The notes: generated by a model from the letters alone, not told the origin. Counted from the first letter of the stretch, positions 1 through 8,925 are shown. The stretch: 64,000 nucleotides of DNA from Flavobacteriaceae bacterium (GCA_030683815.1 JAUXPJ010000002.1:85499-149498), one strand, 5' to 3'. Program-made: numbers and translations.

Positions 1-578
1 ATGCTTACTTCACTCAATTCAATTTCCTCTTCGGACATGATTAGTGTGATGCAGTCAAGATTTGGTGTAACTAATTGATTTACGTTTTTTATTATTGACC
101 TGTAACCTAAATGTATAAATTCAATATTGTCTGAAATTTTAAGATTATCTAATATAAACTTTCCTTTTTCATTTGTAACAGCACCTTTAACAGTACCTGA
201 AATAACAATATTAGCGTTGCTTATCGGGTTGTTTTTTAAATCAATCAAATAACCGCAAATTGTTATATGGTCTAATTTAGGAGCTATAGAAATATATCTT
301 TTATCAATTTGAATTACTTTAAAAAAGGTTTCTGAGTTTAGGTAAGAAAGAATCTCATCAAGCGTTGAATAGTCAGAAAGTTTTTTTTGAACTATGACTT
401 TATCAACATTTGATATAACATAGGAAAACTTGACATTAAATTTTTTTTCAATCAACTCAAGTTCCTCTTTAAGAGAAATGCTGCTTTGTGAATTTACTTT
501 AATTGCAGTAAATGTCAGAAAGATAAGAAGCAGCCAAAGTTTATTTTGATAAAACAATTTTATTATCTTTAACAACAT
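1..578 (-). CDS. TonB-dependent receptor with STN and carboxypeptidase-regulatory domains, N-terminal part
   Basis: The gene runs off the left edge; about 192 codons are visible. The start ATG (576-578) lies inside the 3' end of the upstream FecR gene, so the two reading frames overlap by about 38 bp. It begins with a hydrophobic signal peptide ending near VNSQ. An STN-like domain follows (FNVKFSY is typical), then a carboxypeptidase-regulatory-like domain (NPISNANIVISGTVKG, TNEKGKF). This order is that of SusC/FecA-type receptors that receive a ligand signal at the outer membrane and pass it to a FecR anti-sigma factor. The plug and barrel would lie beyond the window. The family is clear; the ligand cannot be inferred. 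Expression is probably coupled to fecR and the ECF sigma gene. Confidence 0.85.
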   Translation of the reverse strand, partial: MLLKIIKLFYQNKLWLLLIFLTFTAIKVNSQSSISLKEELELIEKKFNVKFSYVISNVDKVIVQKKLSDYSTLDEILSYLNSETFFKVIQIDKRYISIAPKLDHITICGYLIDLKNNPISNANIVISGTVKGAVTNEKGKFILDNLKISDNIEFIHLGYRSIIKNVNQLVTPNLDCITLIMSEEEIELSEVS

Positions 579-1452
579 AATTAATATTCAAAGATAATGT
601 AATTGATTTTATCGCTGAATTAAAATCATTATTATTAAAACCACCACTAAAGAGAACATTGGTATCTATAGAATTTGAAATTATTTTTACGTTATACTGT
701 CGTTCAAATTCTGCCAACACCTCATAATAAGGTTCTTGGACAAAATTGCTTTCGTTTTTTAACCATGAGGGTATAGTGGCTGTATCGTCCAGGTATTTAA
801 TAAAGGAGCCATCCATAGTAAGTTGCACACCTTCTCCTTTTGTCAGGATAATTTCACTTTTTTTGTAAGAAACAGAAATCGTACCTTCATAACAGAGTAC
901 GTTAAAGGAATTCTTTCTAGATTTCACATTAAATTTAGTTCCTAAAACTTTAATATTTCCGTTTAAGGTTTTTACATTAAATGAACTTCCTTTTTTTACA
1001 TCAAAATAGGCTTCTCCATGTAATTTTAAAGTTCTATCTTCAATAAAAGAAGATTTATTATAATCAATATACGAAACTGCGTTTAGTGTAACAGAAGAAT
1101 TATCCGGTAAGGTATAGATTTTATTTTCTGCGTAGTGAGATTCTACAGTGTGTTGATTAAGGCTGAAAATATAATAAGTTAAGCCGAAAAACAAAACAAA
1201 TGAGGCGGCAATCTTGAAAACTAAGCTGTCTTTTAGCGAGATTACTTTTCCCTTTTTTTTGTTTGATTTTTCTATTCTGGATTTAAAATCTCTAAGAGCA
1301 ACATCTACATTTAAAGAAAGAAGATTGATATCTTTGGCTTCTTCAACAATATCTTTATATAATTTATAATCATCTGTCTGAAAAAAAGCGTTCAATTCTT
1401 CAGAACTCATTTCCTCATTTAACCACTTTGATATGTTATCTAAATTTTTCAT
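541..1452 (-). CDS. FecR family anti-sigma factor
   Basis: This is a 303-residue inner-membrane anti-sigma regulator. Residues 1-78 form the cytoplasmic part that would hold the ECF sigma factor. One transmembrane helix lies at about residues 79-98. The periplasmic FecR domain follows, with the family signatures GEAYFDV (146-152) and VLGTKFNV (169-176). The C-terminal 70 residues (from YEVLAEFERQYNV) match the DUF4974 domain usual in Bacteroidota FecR proteins. It sits between the sigma gene (44 bp upstream) and the receptor gene, which starts inside its 3' end. In this family the receptor's STN domain contacts the periplasmic part and releases the sigma factor. The family assignment is secure; the inducing ligand is unknown. 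Confidence 0.93.
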   Translation of the reverse strand: MKNLDNISKWLNEEMSSEELNAFFQTDDYKLYKDIVEEAKDINLLSLNVDVALRDFKSRIEKSNKKKGKVISLKDSLVFKIAASFVLFFGLTYYIFSLNQHTVESHYAENKIYTLPDNSSVTLNAVSYIDYNKSSFIEDRTLKLHGEAYFDVKKGSSFNVKTLNGNIKVLGTKFNVKSRKNSFNVLCYEGTISVSYKKSEIILTKGEGVQLTMDGSFIKYLDDTATIPSWLKNESNFVQEPYYEVLAEFERQYNVKIISNSIDTNVLFSGGFNNNDFNSAIKSITLSLNINYVVKDNKIVLSK

Positions 1453-1496
1453 TCTGACTAAATGACAATTAACTTTAATTTTCCCCTACCTCGATT

Positions 1497-2009
1497 TCAA
1501 TTAAATTCATCAATATCATGTCTTAAAGCTATTAAAGCTTTGCTCATTCTTTTTTCTACAGCTTTAATAGAGATATTTAATAATACTGCAATTTCTTTAT
1601 ATTTTTTCCCTTCAATTCTATTGAGTAAAAAAACTTCTCGTTGTGAGTCGGTTAAATTGTTAATTGCCTTTTCAAGTTTGCTTTTAAATTCTTTTTGTCT
1701 TAATATATTTTCAGGAGTATCAGAGTCAATATATAAGTCAGTAGTTTCGTTTTGATAATTTCTAACTACTTTTTCGTGTTTTTTAATATTGAGAAAAATA
1801 TTGGCAGCGGTAGAAAACAAATAAGATTTAGCCTTAGAAATATCAAATTTATTGCAATTCTCCCATATTTTTATAAAAGTTTCCTGTACAACATCAAAAG
1901 CCTCATCTCTATTTTTGCCTTTTATAAAAATAAATCTGAATAGATTATTTACTTCTTGTTTATAAAAAGTATCAAATTGTTGTTCATCACACAAATTAGT
2001 ATAATTCAT
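1497..2009 (-). CDS. ECF-type RNA polymerase sigma factor (FecI-like)
   Basis: The 170-residue protein has the two-domain layout of sigma-70 ECF factors of the Bacteroidota FecI group. Region 2 covers about residues 14-80 and includes AFDVVQETFIKIW, the DNA-melting and core-binding segment. Region 4 covers about 113-163 and ends in a helix-turn-helix (LNISIKAVEKRMSKAL). It is the first gene of the sigma, FecR, receptor set transcribed leftwards. A match to the vegetative -7 element lies just upstream (2032-2039), suggesting basal expression from the housekeeping sigma factor. It is expected to direct transcription of the receptor locus when FecR is signalled. Class is certain; the regulon is not visible. 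Confidence 0.93.
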   Translation of the reverse strand: MNYTNLCDEQQFDTFYKQEVNNLFRFIFIKGKNRDEAFDVVQETFIKIWENCNKFDISKAKSYLFSTAANIFLNIKKHEKVVRNYQNETTDLYIDSDTPENILRQKEFKSKLEKAINNLTDSQREVFLLNRIEGKKYKEIAVLLNISIKAVEKRMSKALIALRHDIDEFN

Positions 2010-2031
2010 CTATATCCCAATAATTATATCC

Positions 2032-2039
2032 CAAAGATA
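2032..2039 (-). promoter_or_regulatory. Putative -7 promoter element of the ECF sigma operon
   Basis: On the minus strand this reads TATCTTTG, an exact match to the Bacteroidota TAnnTTTG -7 element, 23 bases upstream of the sigma-factor start. No convincing -33 TTTG is seen. Confidence 0.45.
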
Positions 2040-2297
2040 AAAATAATAATGGAATTTAAAATTAGGTGTTGGCAGGTGACGGTATCGTTCAATATAATAA
2101 TGTCTATTTTATATTTGGATTTACTTTTTAAAAAAATAATATATTAAAACATTGAAAATCATATGTTTATAAAAAATATTAAAAAAAGGGGTAGGGTAAT
2201 TATAAAGCCGATTGTCTTGTAAGTATAAATCGAAAAAATCGATTGTTTCAAAAATATTACAATGAAAAAAATTAAAAACAAATTAAATTTAAGAATT

Positions 2298-3236
2298 ATG
2301 AAAACAAGAAATTTATTTACGGCAGCAATTTTATTGTTAACTACTTTTTTAGCATCTTGTTCTAAAGATGATAATGCATTGTATGGTGATGAAAAAAGCA
2401 AAACTAATTTTTATATAACAGATGCTCCAATAGACAATACAAATGTTAAAGGAGTGATTGTTACTATAGCAGATGTAAAAGTAAATGGTGTTTCTGTAGA
2501 AAACTTTACAAAAACAACCATAGATCTAATGCAATACCAAAACGGTTTAACTAAATTATTGGGGAGTTTGGATTTGAGAACAGGAACTTATTCAAACATT
2601 AGTTTAGTGCTTGATAATACTACCAGTGCAAGCGGTAATGCACCCGGAAGTTATGTGTTAATGACAAACGGCAGTATGAAGGCATTGGTGAGTTCAGCAA
2701 ATCAAATTGACATTAATAATTCTTTTGAAATAATAGCATCAAGTACAAATAATATTGTTTTAGACTTTGATATTAGAAAGGCTATCGTTTCCAGCGGAAC
2801 TGATGATTTTAAGTTCGTTACCATGACGGAGTTGTCAAAAAGTATAAGAGTAGTTAACGAAGCTAAAGCGGGTGTTATTTATGGTAATGCCAGCGATGCT
2901 CAAAATACTTCAGATAAGATTATCGTGTATGCCTATAAAAAAGGTACGTTTAACGCAGCTGTAGAAACTAAAAAACAGGGAAGCGGTGTTACGTTTGCCA
3001 ATGCGGTAACCAGCACGGTTGTGAGTAATTTATCAGGAGGTTATAAATTAAACTTTTTAGAAAAAGGAAATTATGAACTGCACTATGCTTCATATACAGA
3101 TTCTAACAATGACGGTATATTTGAATTTAACGGAATGTTGGCAGTAGAGTCTATTGCGGGGTTTGATCTAAAGAATATTACAGTAGAATCAAATCTGAAT
3201 TTCAATGTTACTGTAATTATAAAAGGAGTATTATAA
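2298..3236 (+). CDS. DUF4382 domain lipoprotein
   Basis: An upstream in-frame ATG exists at 2262, but the start at 2298 gives a clean lipoprotein signal peptide (MKTRNLF, then a hydrophobic run, lipobox LASC with Cys21), so I prefer it. The mature protein (about 292 residues) begins with a DUF4382 region (TNFYITDAPIDNTNVKGVIV, then DVKVNGV), found in surface lipoproteins of Bacteroidota and other bacteria. A C-terminal Ig-like or prealbumin-like segment follows (GVIYGNASDAQN, then GNYELHYASYTDSNNDGIFEF). It has no catalytic motif that I can see. It is divergent from the ECF sigma gene and is followed by a strong hairpin at 3274-3307. A structural or carbohydrate-binding role is possible, but no function is assigned. 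Confidence 0.8.
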   Translation: MKTRNLFTAAILLLTTFLASCSKDDNALYGDEKSKTNFYITDAPIDNTNVKGVIVTIADVKVNGVSVENFTKTTIDLMQYQNGLTKLLGSLDLRTGTYSNISLVLDNTTSASGNAPGSYVLMTNGSMKALVSSANQIDINNSFEIIASSTNNIVLDFDIRKAIVSSGTDDFKFVTMTELSKSIRVVNEAKAGVIYGNASDAQNTSDKIIVYAYKKGTFNAAVETKKQGSGVTFANAVTSTVVSNLSGGYKLNFLEKGNYELHYASYTDSNNDGIFEFNGMLAVESIAGFDLKNITVESNLNFNVTVIIKGVL

Positions 3237-3273
3237 ACAGATTAGTAGTTAGTTGATTGGTAGTTAGTTAATG

Positions 3274-3307
3274 AAAGAGCCACATTGAAATTTCAATGTG
3301 GCTCTTT
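3274..3307 (+). terminator. Intrinsic terminator-like perfect palindrome
   Basis: Two perfect 17-base arms (3274-3290 and 3291-3307) meet with no spacer. The hairpin lies 38 bases after the DUF4382 stop and before the next gene, but only three T residues follow, so termination is likely rather than certain. It also overlaps a rejected upstream start of the next gene. Confidence 0.6.
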
Positions 3308-3320
3308 AAAAAAGAAAAAA

Positions 3321-3905
3321 ATGAGAAAAGCATTATTAATATTGGGTTTGGTAATAAGTTATATTGTCAACGCACAAGATTTAAAGAAAGAAGAAGAAAA
3401 ATCATCATTGGGCATTAAAGGAGGTTACAATTTAGCTTCAGTACGAAATGCTGATGGTTATGAAACAAGCCAAAGACAAGGTTTTAGTTTAGGGGTTTAC
3501 GGAGAATCATATTTTACAAATTTTTTATCAATTCAACCGGAATTAATTTATTCCCAACAAGGATATGCAGTAGAGGGCAGCAGTTACAAATTAACCCAAA
3601 AGATAAATTATATTAATTTCCCTTTGATGTTTAAATTATATCCTTCAAAAATATTTTATGCGGAAGTTGGTCCTCAAATTGGATATGCAATCTCACATAA
3701 AGAAAAAACGGAAACATTCATACTCGAAAACACCAGAGAATTTGAACCTAAATCTTTTGATTGGGGTCTTAATTTAGGGACGGGCTTTAAATCAGAATCA
3801 GGGTTAGTTTTAGGGGCGCGTTATCATCATGGATTAGGAAAAATTTATGATGAAACCAATTACTATAACAAGGTGATACAACTATTTTTAGGATTTGAAT
3901 TTTAG
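3321..3905 (+). CDS. Outer-membrane beta-barrel protein (PorT/porin-like family)
   Basis: An in-frame start at 3285 would lie inside the preceding palindrome, so I use the ATG at 3321. It gives a standard Sec signal peptide (MRKALLILGLVISYIVNAQ) and a mature protein of about 175 residues. The sequence alternates amphipathic strands of the type GIKGGYNLASV, FSLGVYGESYF, LSIQPELIYSQQGYAV, FYAEVGPQIGYAIS and ends in an aromatic residue (LFLGFEF), as outer-membrane barrels do. It resembles the small eight-strand PorT-like barrels common in Flavobacteria. No partner gene identifies its cargo, so it is best described as a small barrel of unknown function. Confidence 0.8.
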   Translation: MRKALLILGLVISYIVNAQDLKKEEEKSSLGIKGGYNLASVRNADGYETSQRQGFSLGVYGESYFTNFLSIQPELIYSQQGYAVEGSSYKLTQKINYINFPLMFKLYPSKIFYAEVGPQIGYAISHKEKTETFILENTREFEPKSFDWGLNLGTGFKSESGLVLGARYHHGLGKIYDETNYYNKVIQLFLGFEF

Positions 3906-4015
3906 ACGAAATGCTTGTAAGCAATAAATTTAAATACTAAACCAACGAAAAAATAATAGAGTACAGATATATTAATCTATAAATGACTAATTTTGAGAAT
4001 TACAATCCTATGCGC

Positions 4016-5050
4016 ATGAAATATATAGCCAAAAAGATAACTTATTATTTCCCAATAGTCCTATTGGTGTTTAGTTGTCAAGGAGAAATAGATATTAACG
4101 AAGGAGAAAATCCAAACACAAATAATTACAATTCAGAAATCACCAATCATTATAGCAGAATTGGAATGCATGATGGTTCTTTTGATGATATAATAGATAA
4201 TAACTCTTGTTCATCAATAGTACTGCCGGTTTCTTTATTGGCAAACGGGATTCCTTTAAATATAAACAGTACATCAGATTATCAGTTGGTTATAAATATC
4301 TTTAATCAATCACAAATAGATGAAGATCGTGTAGTTCTAAAATTTCCATTCACCATAATTAATAAAGATTACAGTAAAACTGTTATTGTCAATCAACAGC
4401 AATTAGAAAATATTCGCAATACTTGTAATGAATCCATTATCAATAATTTAAGCCCGATAAGCTGTGTTGATATTATATATCCCATTAAGATATCGTTATT
4501 TAATAAATCTATAGACCAATCAACTATTGTTAAAATTAATAATGATTATGAATTATTTAATTTTATGACTAATTTATCTGTAAATGAGGTATATAGTATT
4601 CAATATCCGATAATAGTTACACCAATAAAACAAGGTAATTTGACAATAAATAGTGATGATGAATTAAAAACAATAATAAATAGCTGTATAAATGACACGG
4701 CAAGCCAGAATCCAAACATTAATTTAAACAAAATATTGAATCAAAGTTTATGGAAGGTCAACTCTTTAATTGATAAGAACACTAATTTAACTTTGGCTTT
4801 TGTTAATTACAGTTTTAATTTTAATAAAGATTTTGTGTTAATTGCAAAAAACACCGTAGTGCAAATTCCGGATGTTAGTGGAACTTGGCAATCATCATAT
4901 ATCAATAATTTAACAACGGTAACGATCAATTTTAAAAATGACATAAATTTTGAAGTCCTGAATAAAAAATGGGAGGTAACTGCTGTAACTTCCAATCAGG
5001 TTAATTTAAAATTTCAAGATGAAGTTTATTTAATTTTAACAAGCCTATGA
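4016..5050 (+). CDS. Hypothetical lipoprotein with two internal repeats
   Basis: Starts at 3983, 4010 and 4016 are in frame; the one at 4016 gives the best SPII signal (MKYIAKKITYYFPIVLLVFSC, lipobox VFSC). I do not recognise a named family. Two related segments of about 90 residues occur. One begins near SIVLPVSLLANGIPLNINS and ends near NIRNTCNESI. The other begins near CVDIIYPIKISLFNKSIDQ and ends near LKTIINSCI. Each places a Cys near its start and its end, suggesting paired beta domains. The C-terminal 100 residues (from NQSLWKVNSLI) look like a lipocalin- or META-like beta domain. Its stop overlaps the start of the next gene (ATGA), so it is translationally coupled to the metalloprotease. 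Confidence 0.65.
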   Translation: MKYIAKKITYYFPIVLLVFSCQGEIDINEGENPNTNNYNSEITNHYSRIGMHDGSFDDIIDNNSCSSIVLPVSLLANGIPLNINSTSDYQLVINIFNQSQIDEDRVVLKFPFTIINKDYSKTVIVNQQQLENIRNTCNESIINNLSPISCVDIIYPIKISLFNKSIDQSTIVKINNDYELFNFMTNLSVNEVYSIQYPIIVTPIKQGNLTINSDDELKTIINSCINDTASQNPNINLNKILNQSLWKVNSLIDKNTNLTLAFVNYSFNFNKDFVLIAKNTVVQIPDVSGTWQSSYINNLTTVTINFKNDINFEVLNKKWEVTAVTSNQVNLKFQDEVYLILTSL

Positions 5051-5814
5051 AAAATATACTTAAAGGTATTCTGTTAATTTGTTTGTTAATATCCTGTACT
5101 AAAGATGATAATCCGGATCAGGACTCCAATAACCCCGCAAATTACCCTTATTTGCAACAAGTAGGTTATTCGGCAAAAGACATTTTATCAAGCACAACCT
5201 TTAGTAATATTTATATTGAAGTGATGTATGTTGATGGATTTAAACCAAGTGACCAAGCATTAAATAATCTTCGAAACTTTATTAACCAAAGAACTTTTAA
5301 AAGTACGGTTACCATAGAAAAAAAATTAATAAGCACACCGACTGCGGCAGCATATTCAATTAATGATATAAGAAAGATTGAAGATGATAATAGAAGTAAA
5401 TTTTCAAGCGGAAATCAAATAGTAATAGTCGCATTATTTTTAAATGGCGAATCTTCAAATAATTCGGGTAATTCAGTAGTGTTGGGCACAGCATACAGAA
5501 ATACCTCGTTTGTTATTTTTGAAGAATCCATACATTCATTTTCGAATAGCCCTTTCAAGCCGGCCAGAGAAGTTTTGGAATCGGCGGTAATATTACATGA
5601 ATTTTGCCATCTTTTAGGATTGGTAAATCTGGGTACAGCAATGGTCAATAATCATGAAGACTCGGCTCATAGCGCACATTGTACTACTCAAAATTGTTTA
5701 ATGTATTATAAAGTCGAAAATGGAAATGGAGTGATAGATATGATCTCCGGAGGACAAATCCCGCAGTTAGACTCGTTTTGTATTGGGGATTTAAAAGCTA
5801 ATGGCGGAAAATAA
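5047..5814 (+). CDS. Lipoprotein zinc metalloprotease (metzincin-like)
   Basis: The start overlaps the stop of the preceding lipoprotein gene by four bases. The signal peptide ends in lipobox LISC (Cys17). The zinc-binding motif HEFCHLLGLVN (His184, Glu185, His188, Gly191) matches HExxHxxGxx, but the third-ligand position of true metzincins is Asn194 rather than His or Asp. A Met-turn-like CLMYYKV follows at about 217-223, with nearby His203 and a Cys pair (HCTTQNC). The pattern recalls flavobacterial proteins annotated as membrane metalloproteases, where another His may supply the third ligand. It is probably a surface or periplasmic peptidase; the substrate is unknown, though the coupled upstream lipoprotein is a candidate partner. 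Confidence 0.75.
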   Translation: MKNILKGILLICLLISCTKDDNPDQDSNNPANYPYLQQVGYSAKDILSSTTFSNIYIEVMYVDGFKPSDQALNNLRNFINQRTFKSTVTIEKKLISTPTAAAYSINDIRKIEDDNRSKFSSGNQIVIVALFLNGESSNNSGNSVVLGTAYRNTSFVIFEESIHSFSNSPFKPAREVLESAVILHEFCHLLGLVNLGTAMVNNHEDSAHSAHCTTQNCLMYYKVENGNGVIDMISGGQIPQLDSFCIGDLKANGGK

Positions 5815-5944
5815 TTGGGGCATACATAGCAAATATACTTGCAATAAAAAATGAGTTTTTGACTTAAAAGTGTTCCATCAATGATTAATCACGGACAAAA
5901 GATGCTCACGCCAGCGTTTTGTATGCTGCGATAGAAATACTATT

Positions 5945-6331
5945 TTATTTACCTGCGTTCAAAATAACCACAAATAACAATCCCCAGCCGATAATCAATA
6001 ATAATCCGCCAAGCGGTGTAATCGGACCTAAAAAAGTGAGTTTTTTGTTGTTGGCAGATAAAATAACCAAACCGTAAATACTGAACGAAAACAATAAAAC
6101 TCCCGCCATAAAACTATAAACCATATATTTTTCCAGCCTTGTGTTGAGATCAAAATGAAAACCAATCAACAACAATACAAGTGCGTGATACATTTGGTAT
6201 TTTACACCGGTTTCAAAACTTTTTAATTGTTCATCAGACAATATTTTTTTTAGCGCATGGGCACCAAAAGCACCAAAAACTATGGCTAAACCTCCTAAAA
6301 TACCGGCAAAAAGTAAGGTAAATTGTGTCAT
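5945..6331 (-). CDS. DUF423 family inner-membrane protein
   Basis: A 128-residue protein with four hydrophobic helices. The first carries the DUF423 signature GAFGAHALK near residues 21-29, followed by the conserved segment ETGVKYQMYHALVLL (about 41-55). The last helix pair holds a Gly/Pro-rich stretch (GPITPLGGLLLIIGW). Length and layout match the YgdD/YwdK family of small bacterial membrane proteins, whose biochemical role is not established. It lies 40 bases downstream of the LtaS-like gene on the same strand and could share its transcript. The family call is confident and the function is open. Confidence 0.9.
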   Translation of the reverse strand: MTQFTLLFAGILGGLAIVFGAFGAHALKKILSDEQLKSFETGVKYQMYHALVLLLIGFHFDLNTRLEKYMVYSFMAGVLLFSFSIYGLVILSANNKKLTFLGPITPLGGLLLIIGWGLLFVVILNAGK

Positions 6332-6371
6332 TTCAAAAAAGATTTATACGTGTTATTAAAATAAAAATGAT

Positions 6372-8240
6372 CTAATTTCTATTTAAAAAATCTTGATAAG
6401 TTGTTTGAGTGATTGCTTTTCCAAGTTTTTCCAAGTTTTTATCGGGTTTTCCATCATTTAATATTTTTTTCTGGGCAACATAATCATAAACGAATGCTCC
6501 GTTTTTATTGATGATTCCAAAGCCCTTATTAAAAACATAATGGGCAAAATGGTTGGGCGAAGGTTTGAAAATGTTATTTCCCCATTTAAAATCACTTGGA
6601 TCAGAACCTAGAAGTGAAAGTAGCGAATACGCAAAATCGGTTTGAGAGCCAAAGTTGGAAATAATAGTGTTTTTTTGAGCCAACGCACCACCCAGAAACA
6701 ACATCGGAATTTGAAATCTTTCAGGCGAATTAAATGCTCCTTGATGTTTAGGTAACGGATGCCCATGATCAGCCATAATTACAATAAGGGTATTATCCCA
6801 CCAAGTTTGTTTTTTGGCTTGTTCAATAAAGTTTCCGATGGCTTTATCTGTATAGGCATGCGCACTTCTAAATCTATTTTCTTCGGTATCATTTCCAAAT
6901 TTGTGCACCTCCGGAAATTCAAAAGGTTCATGACTGGAAAGTGTAAAAACAACACTGAAAAAGGGTTGACGCTCTACCATTCTATCGGCAAGAAATCGCT
7001 TCATTAAAATATGATCATGCACGCCCCATTTAGAATTCCAATCTTCATCGTCAAAATGATCGCCGTCAACAAATTGAGAAATTCCTCCTTGACGGAAATA
7101 AGTATTCATATTTCCGAAATTTAAATCGCCACCATAAGAAAAGGAAGTGGAATATCCCAAATTGATCATTTTTTGGGAAAGCATCGGTAAATAGCGAGTT
7201 TTATTGGGGATTTTGATAATGCTGGTATGCGGTTGTGAAGGATATCCACTTAAAATAGCGACCAATCCTTTATCACTTCGATCGCCATTAGCGTAGAAAT
7301 TATCAAATAAAATACCTTCTTTTGTTAATCTATTTAGATTTTCAGTAACATTTGGTTCGCCACCAAGTGGACCAACAACTTTAGCTGTTAAACTTTCCCA
7401 GATAATCAAAATTACATTGGGTTTTACAGTATTTAAAATATGATAATTAGTCGAGTCTTTTGCTGTGTTTATCAATGTTGTTCTCGCTTCTTTAACTATT
7501 TTTTCAGCTTCTGATTCTTCCATTTCTGTAAATGGATTTATCATATCAAAAGATTGGTGAGTGAGTGAATGAGAAAAATTCCAAGCAAAATTAACTGAAG
7601 CATGATTGGCAAACATTTTATCTGAAAAGTAAACATTACTTTGGTTAATAGGAATGGTTTGTAATCCGCCTCTTATGACTAATATAAGAAATCCGGTAAA
7701 AAACAGCAAGACGGGGAATTGCCATAAACTGCCTTTTTCATGACCTTTAATCATTCTGTCAATTACTTTATTAAAAAAGTAAGCATAAATTAGTGAGCTA
7801 ATTATCCAAACTAAAACTGAAATGATTAGAGCTGTTGTTGAAACAGAAGCAATCATTTCTAAAGGTGTGTTTAAGTACATTAACGGTGTAGAATCGAGTC
7901 GCATTCCCCACGAACCATATAATTCCAAATCGATTAACATCAATAAATTGATAAAAAACAAAATGGGAATAGTGAAACTCTTGATAATTCTTCTAGTAAA
8001 TTTTTGCGGTAACCAAATAGAAAATGAAAAGATTAAAAAGGGTATGATTGCCAAATAAGCGGCAAAAGAAAGGTCTAGTTTCAGTCCTTGAAGCGGAATT
8101 TGAAAAATGGTTTTCCAGTCTAATTCTCCGGTTCTTTCAGCGTAATATGCGAGAAACCACAAGCGCGATAGTGCAAAATATGCCACCCACATGCTAAAAT
8201 AGCTCAGGTTAAACAGTAATCTTTTTTTAAGTGTGTTCAT
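6372..8240 (-). CDS. LTA synthase family sulfatase-fold transferase
   Basis: The 622-residue protein has five N-terminal transmembrane helices (about residues 8-205) followed by an extracytoplasmic alkaline-phosphatase/sulfatase domain (about 270-600). Metal-site motifs are visible: NVILIIWESL at the start of the domain, SSHEPF, and MADHGHPLPKHQ near the end. In related Bacteroidota proteins I would expect a Thr nucleophile in an RTDKG context; here it reads GDRSDKG, so Ser is the candidate. In Firmicutes the family polymerises glycerol phosphate; in Gram-negative bacteria members transfer phosphoethanolamine or phosphoglycerol to envelope glycans. The exact acceptor cannot be told from sequence. 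It is placed upstream of the DUF423 gene. Confidence 0.85.
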   Translation of the reverse strand: MNTLKKRLLFNLSYFSMWVAYFALSRLWFLAYYAERTGELDWKTIFQIPLQGLKLDLSFAAYLAIIPFLIFSFSIWLPQKFTRRIIKSFTIPILFFINLLMLIDLELYGSWGMRLDSTPLMYLNTPLEMIASVSTTALIISVLVWIISSLIYAYFFNKVIDRMIKGHEKGSLWQFPVLLFFTGFLILVIRGGLQTIPINQSNVYFSDKMFANHASVNFAWNFSHSLTHQSFDMINPFTEMEESEAEKIVKEARTTLINTAKDSTNYHILNTVKPNVILIIWESLTAKVVGPLGGEPNVTENLNRLTKEGILFDNFYANGDRSDKGLVAILSGYPSQPHTSIIKIPNKTRYLPMLSQKMINLGYSTSFSYGGDLNFGNMNTYFRQGGISQFVDGDHFDDEDWNSKWGVHDHILMKRFLADRMVERQPFFSVVFTLSSHEPFEFPEVHKFGNDTEENRFRSAHAYTDKAIGNFIEQAKKQTWWDNTLIVIMADHGHPLPKHQGAFNSPERFQIPMLFLGGALAQKNTIISNFGSQTDFAYSLLSLLGSDPSDFKWGNNIFKPSPNHFAHYVFNKGFGIINKNGAFVYDYVAQKKILNDGKPDKNLEKLGKAITQTTYQDFLNRN

Positions 8241-8347
8241 TCGGATGCAAAAGTAATGAACTTAGCTTAATTAATAATTAAAAAAAGATTTGTATTAAAA
8301 GTGTTGTTTTAATTTTTAGTGATTAAGTAGCTGTAAATCAAATAAAA

Positions 8348-8833
8348 TTATCTGCGAATAAATGTTACAAAACTATAATCATACTTGTTTTTTTCATCGG
8401 CTTTAAAGTCTTCTCTAGCAATTTCTTTCCAAAATTTCTTATCAATTTCAGGGAAAAAAGCATCTGCTTCAAAAGTGTGGTGCACCAAAGTAATATCGAG
8501 TTGATCTGCAATTTTGAAAGCTTCTAAGTAAATTTCAGCTCCGCCAATGATAAAAGGAGAACTATCATTAGCCGCAACTTTTATGGCATCTTTTAAAGAT
8601 TCAACCAAAATACAGCCCTCCGGAACTTGAAAATGATTATTTCTGCTGATGATTACCGAAGTGCGATTGGGTAAAGCTTTGCCCAACGATTCAAAAGTTT
8701 TTCTACCCATAATAATATGATGACCGGTAGTTTTTGATTTAAATCGTTTTAAATCAGCCGGTAAATACCAAATTAATTGGTTGTTTTTTCCAATTCCGTT
8801 ATGAGAATCTATGGCGGCTATAATCGTAATCAT
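8348..8833 (-). CDS. folA: Dihydrofolate reductase
   Basis: At 161 residues this is the usual length for bacterial DHFR, which reduces dihydrofolate to tetrahydrofolate with NADPH. Visible motifs include the N-terminal IIAAIDSHNGIGKNNQLIWYLP, the active-site acid in PADLKRFK, the NADPH-binding segment IIMGRKTFESLGKALPNR and the second nucleotide loop FIIGGAEIY. It closes the cluster thyA, 2TM protein, folA, all on the minus strand. Thymidylate synthase oxidises methylene-THF to DHF, and this enzyme regenerates THF, so the neighbours complete one cycle. The gap to the 2TM gene is 92 bp, so a shared transcript is likely but not proven. Confidence 0.97.
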   Translation of the reverse strand: MITIIAAIDSHNGIGKNNQLIWYLPADLKRFKSKTTGHHIIMGRKTFESLGKALPNRTSVIISRNNHFQVPEGCILVESLKDAIKVAANDSSPFIIGGAEIYLEAFKIADQLDITLVHHTFEADAFFPEIDKKFWKEIAREDFKADEKNKYDYSFVTFIRR

Positions 8834-8925
8834 CTAAAAAAATTAAACTGTTATTAAATTGACGGTAATATAAAAATGTAATAAACGATGGGTTACTATC
8901 ACACTAGTCTATTATCTATATTCTT

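Noticed and set aside
3285..3320. Upstream start for the beta-barrel gene
   Set aside because: It lies inside a perfect palindrome that looks like a terminator and would put Lys-rich residues ahead of a good signal peptide.
5815..5944. Possible small RNA between the metalloprotease and DUF423 genes
   Set aside because: The stretch has a slightly GC-richer patch but no stable stem, promoter element or reading frame that I can support.
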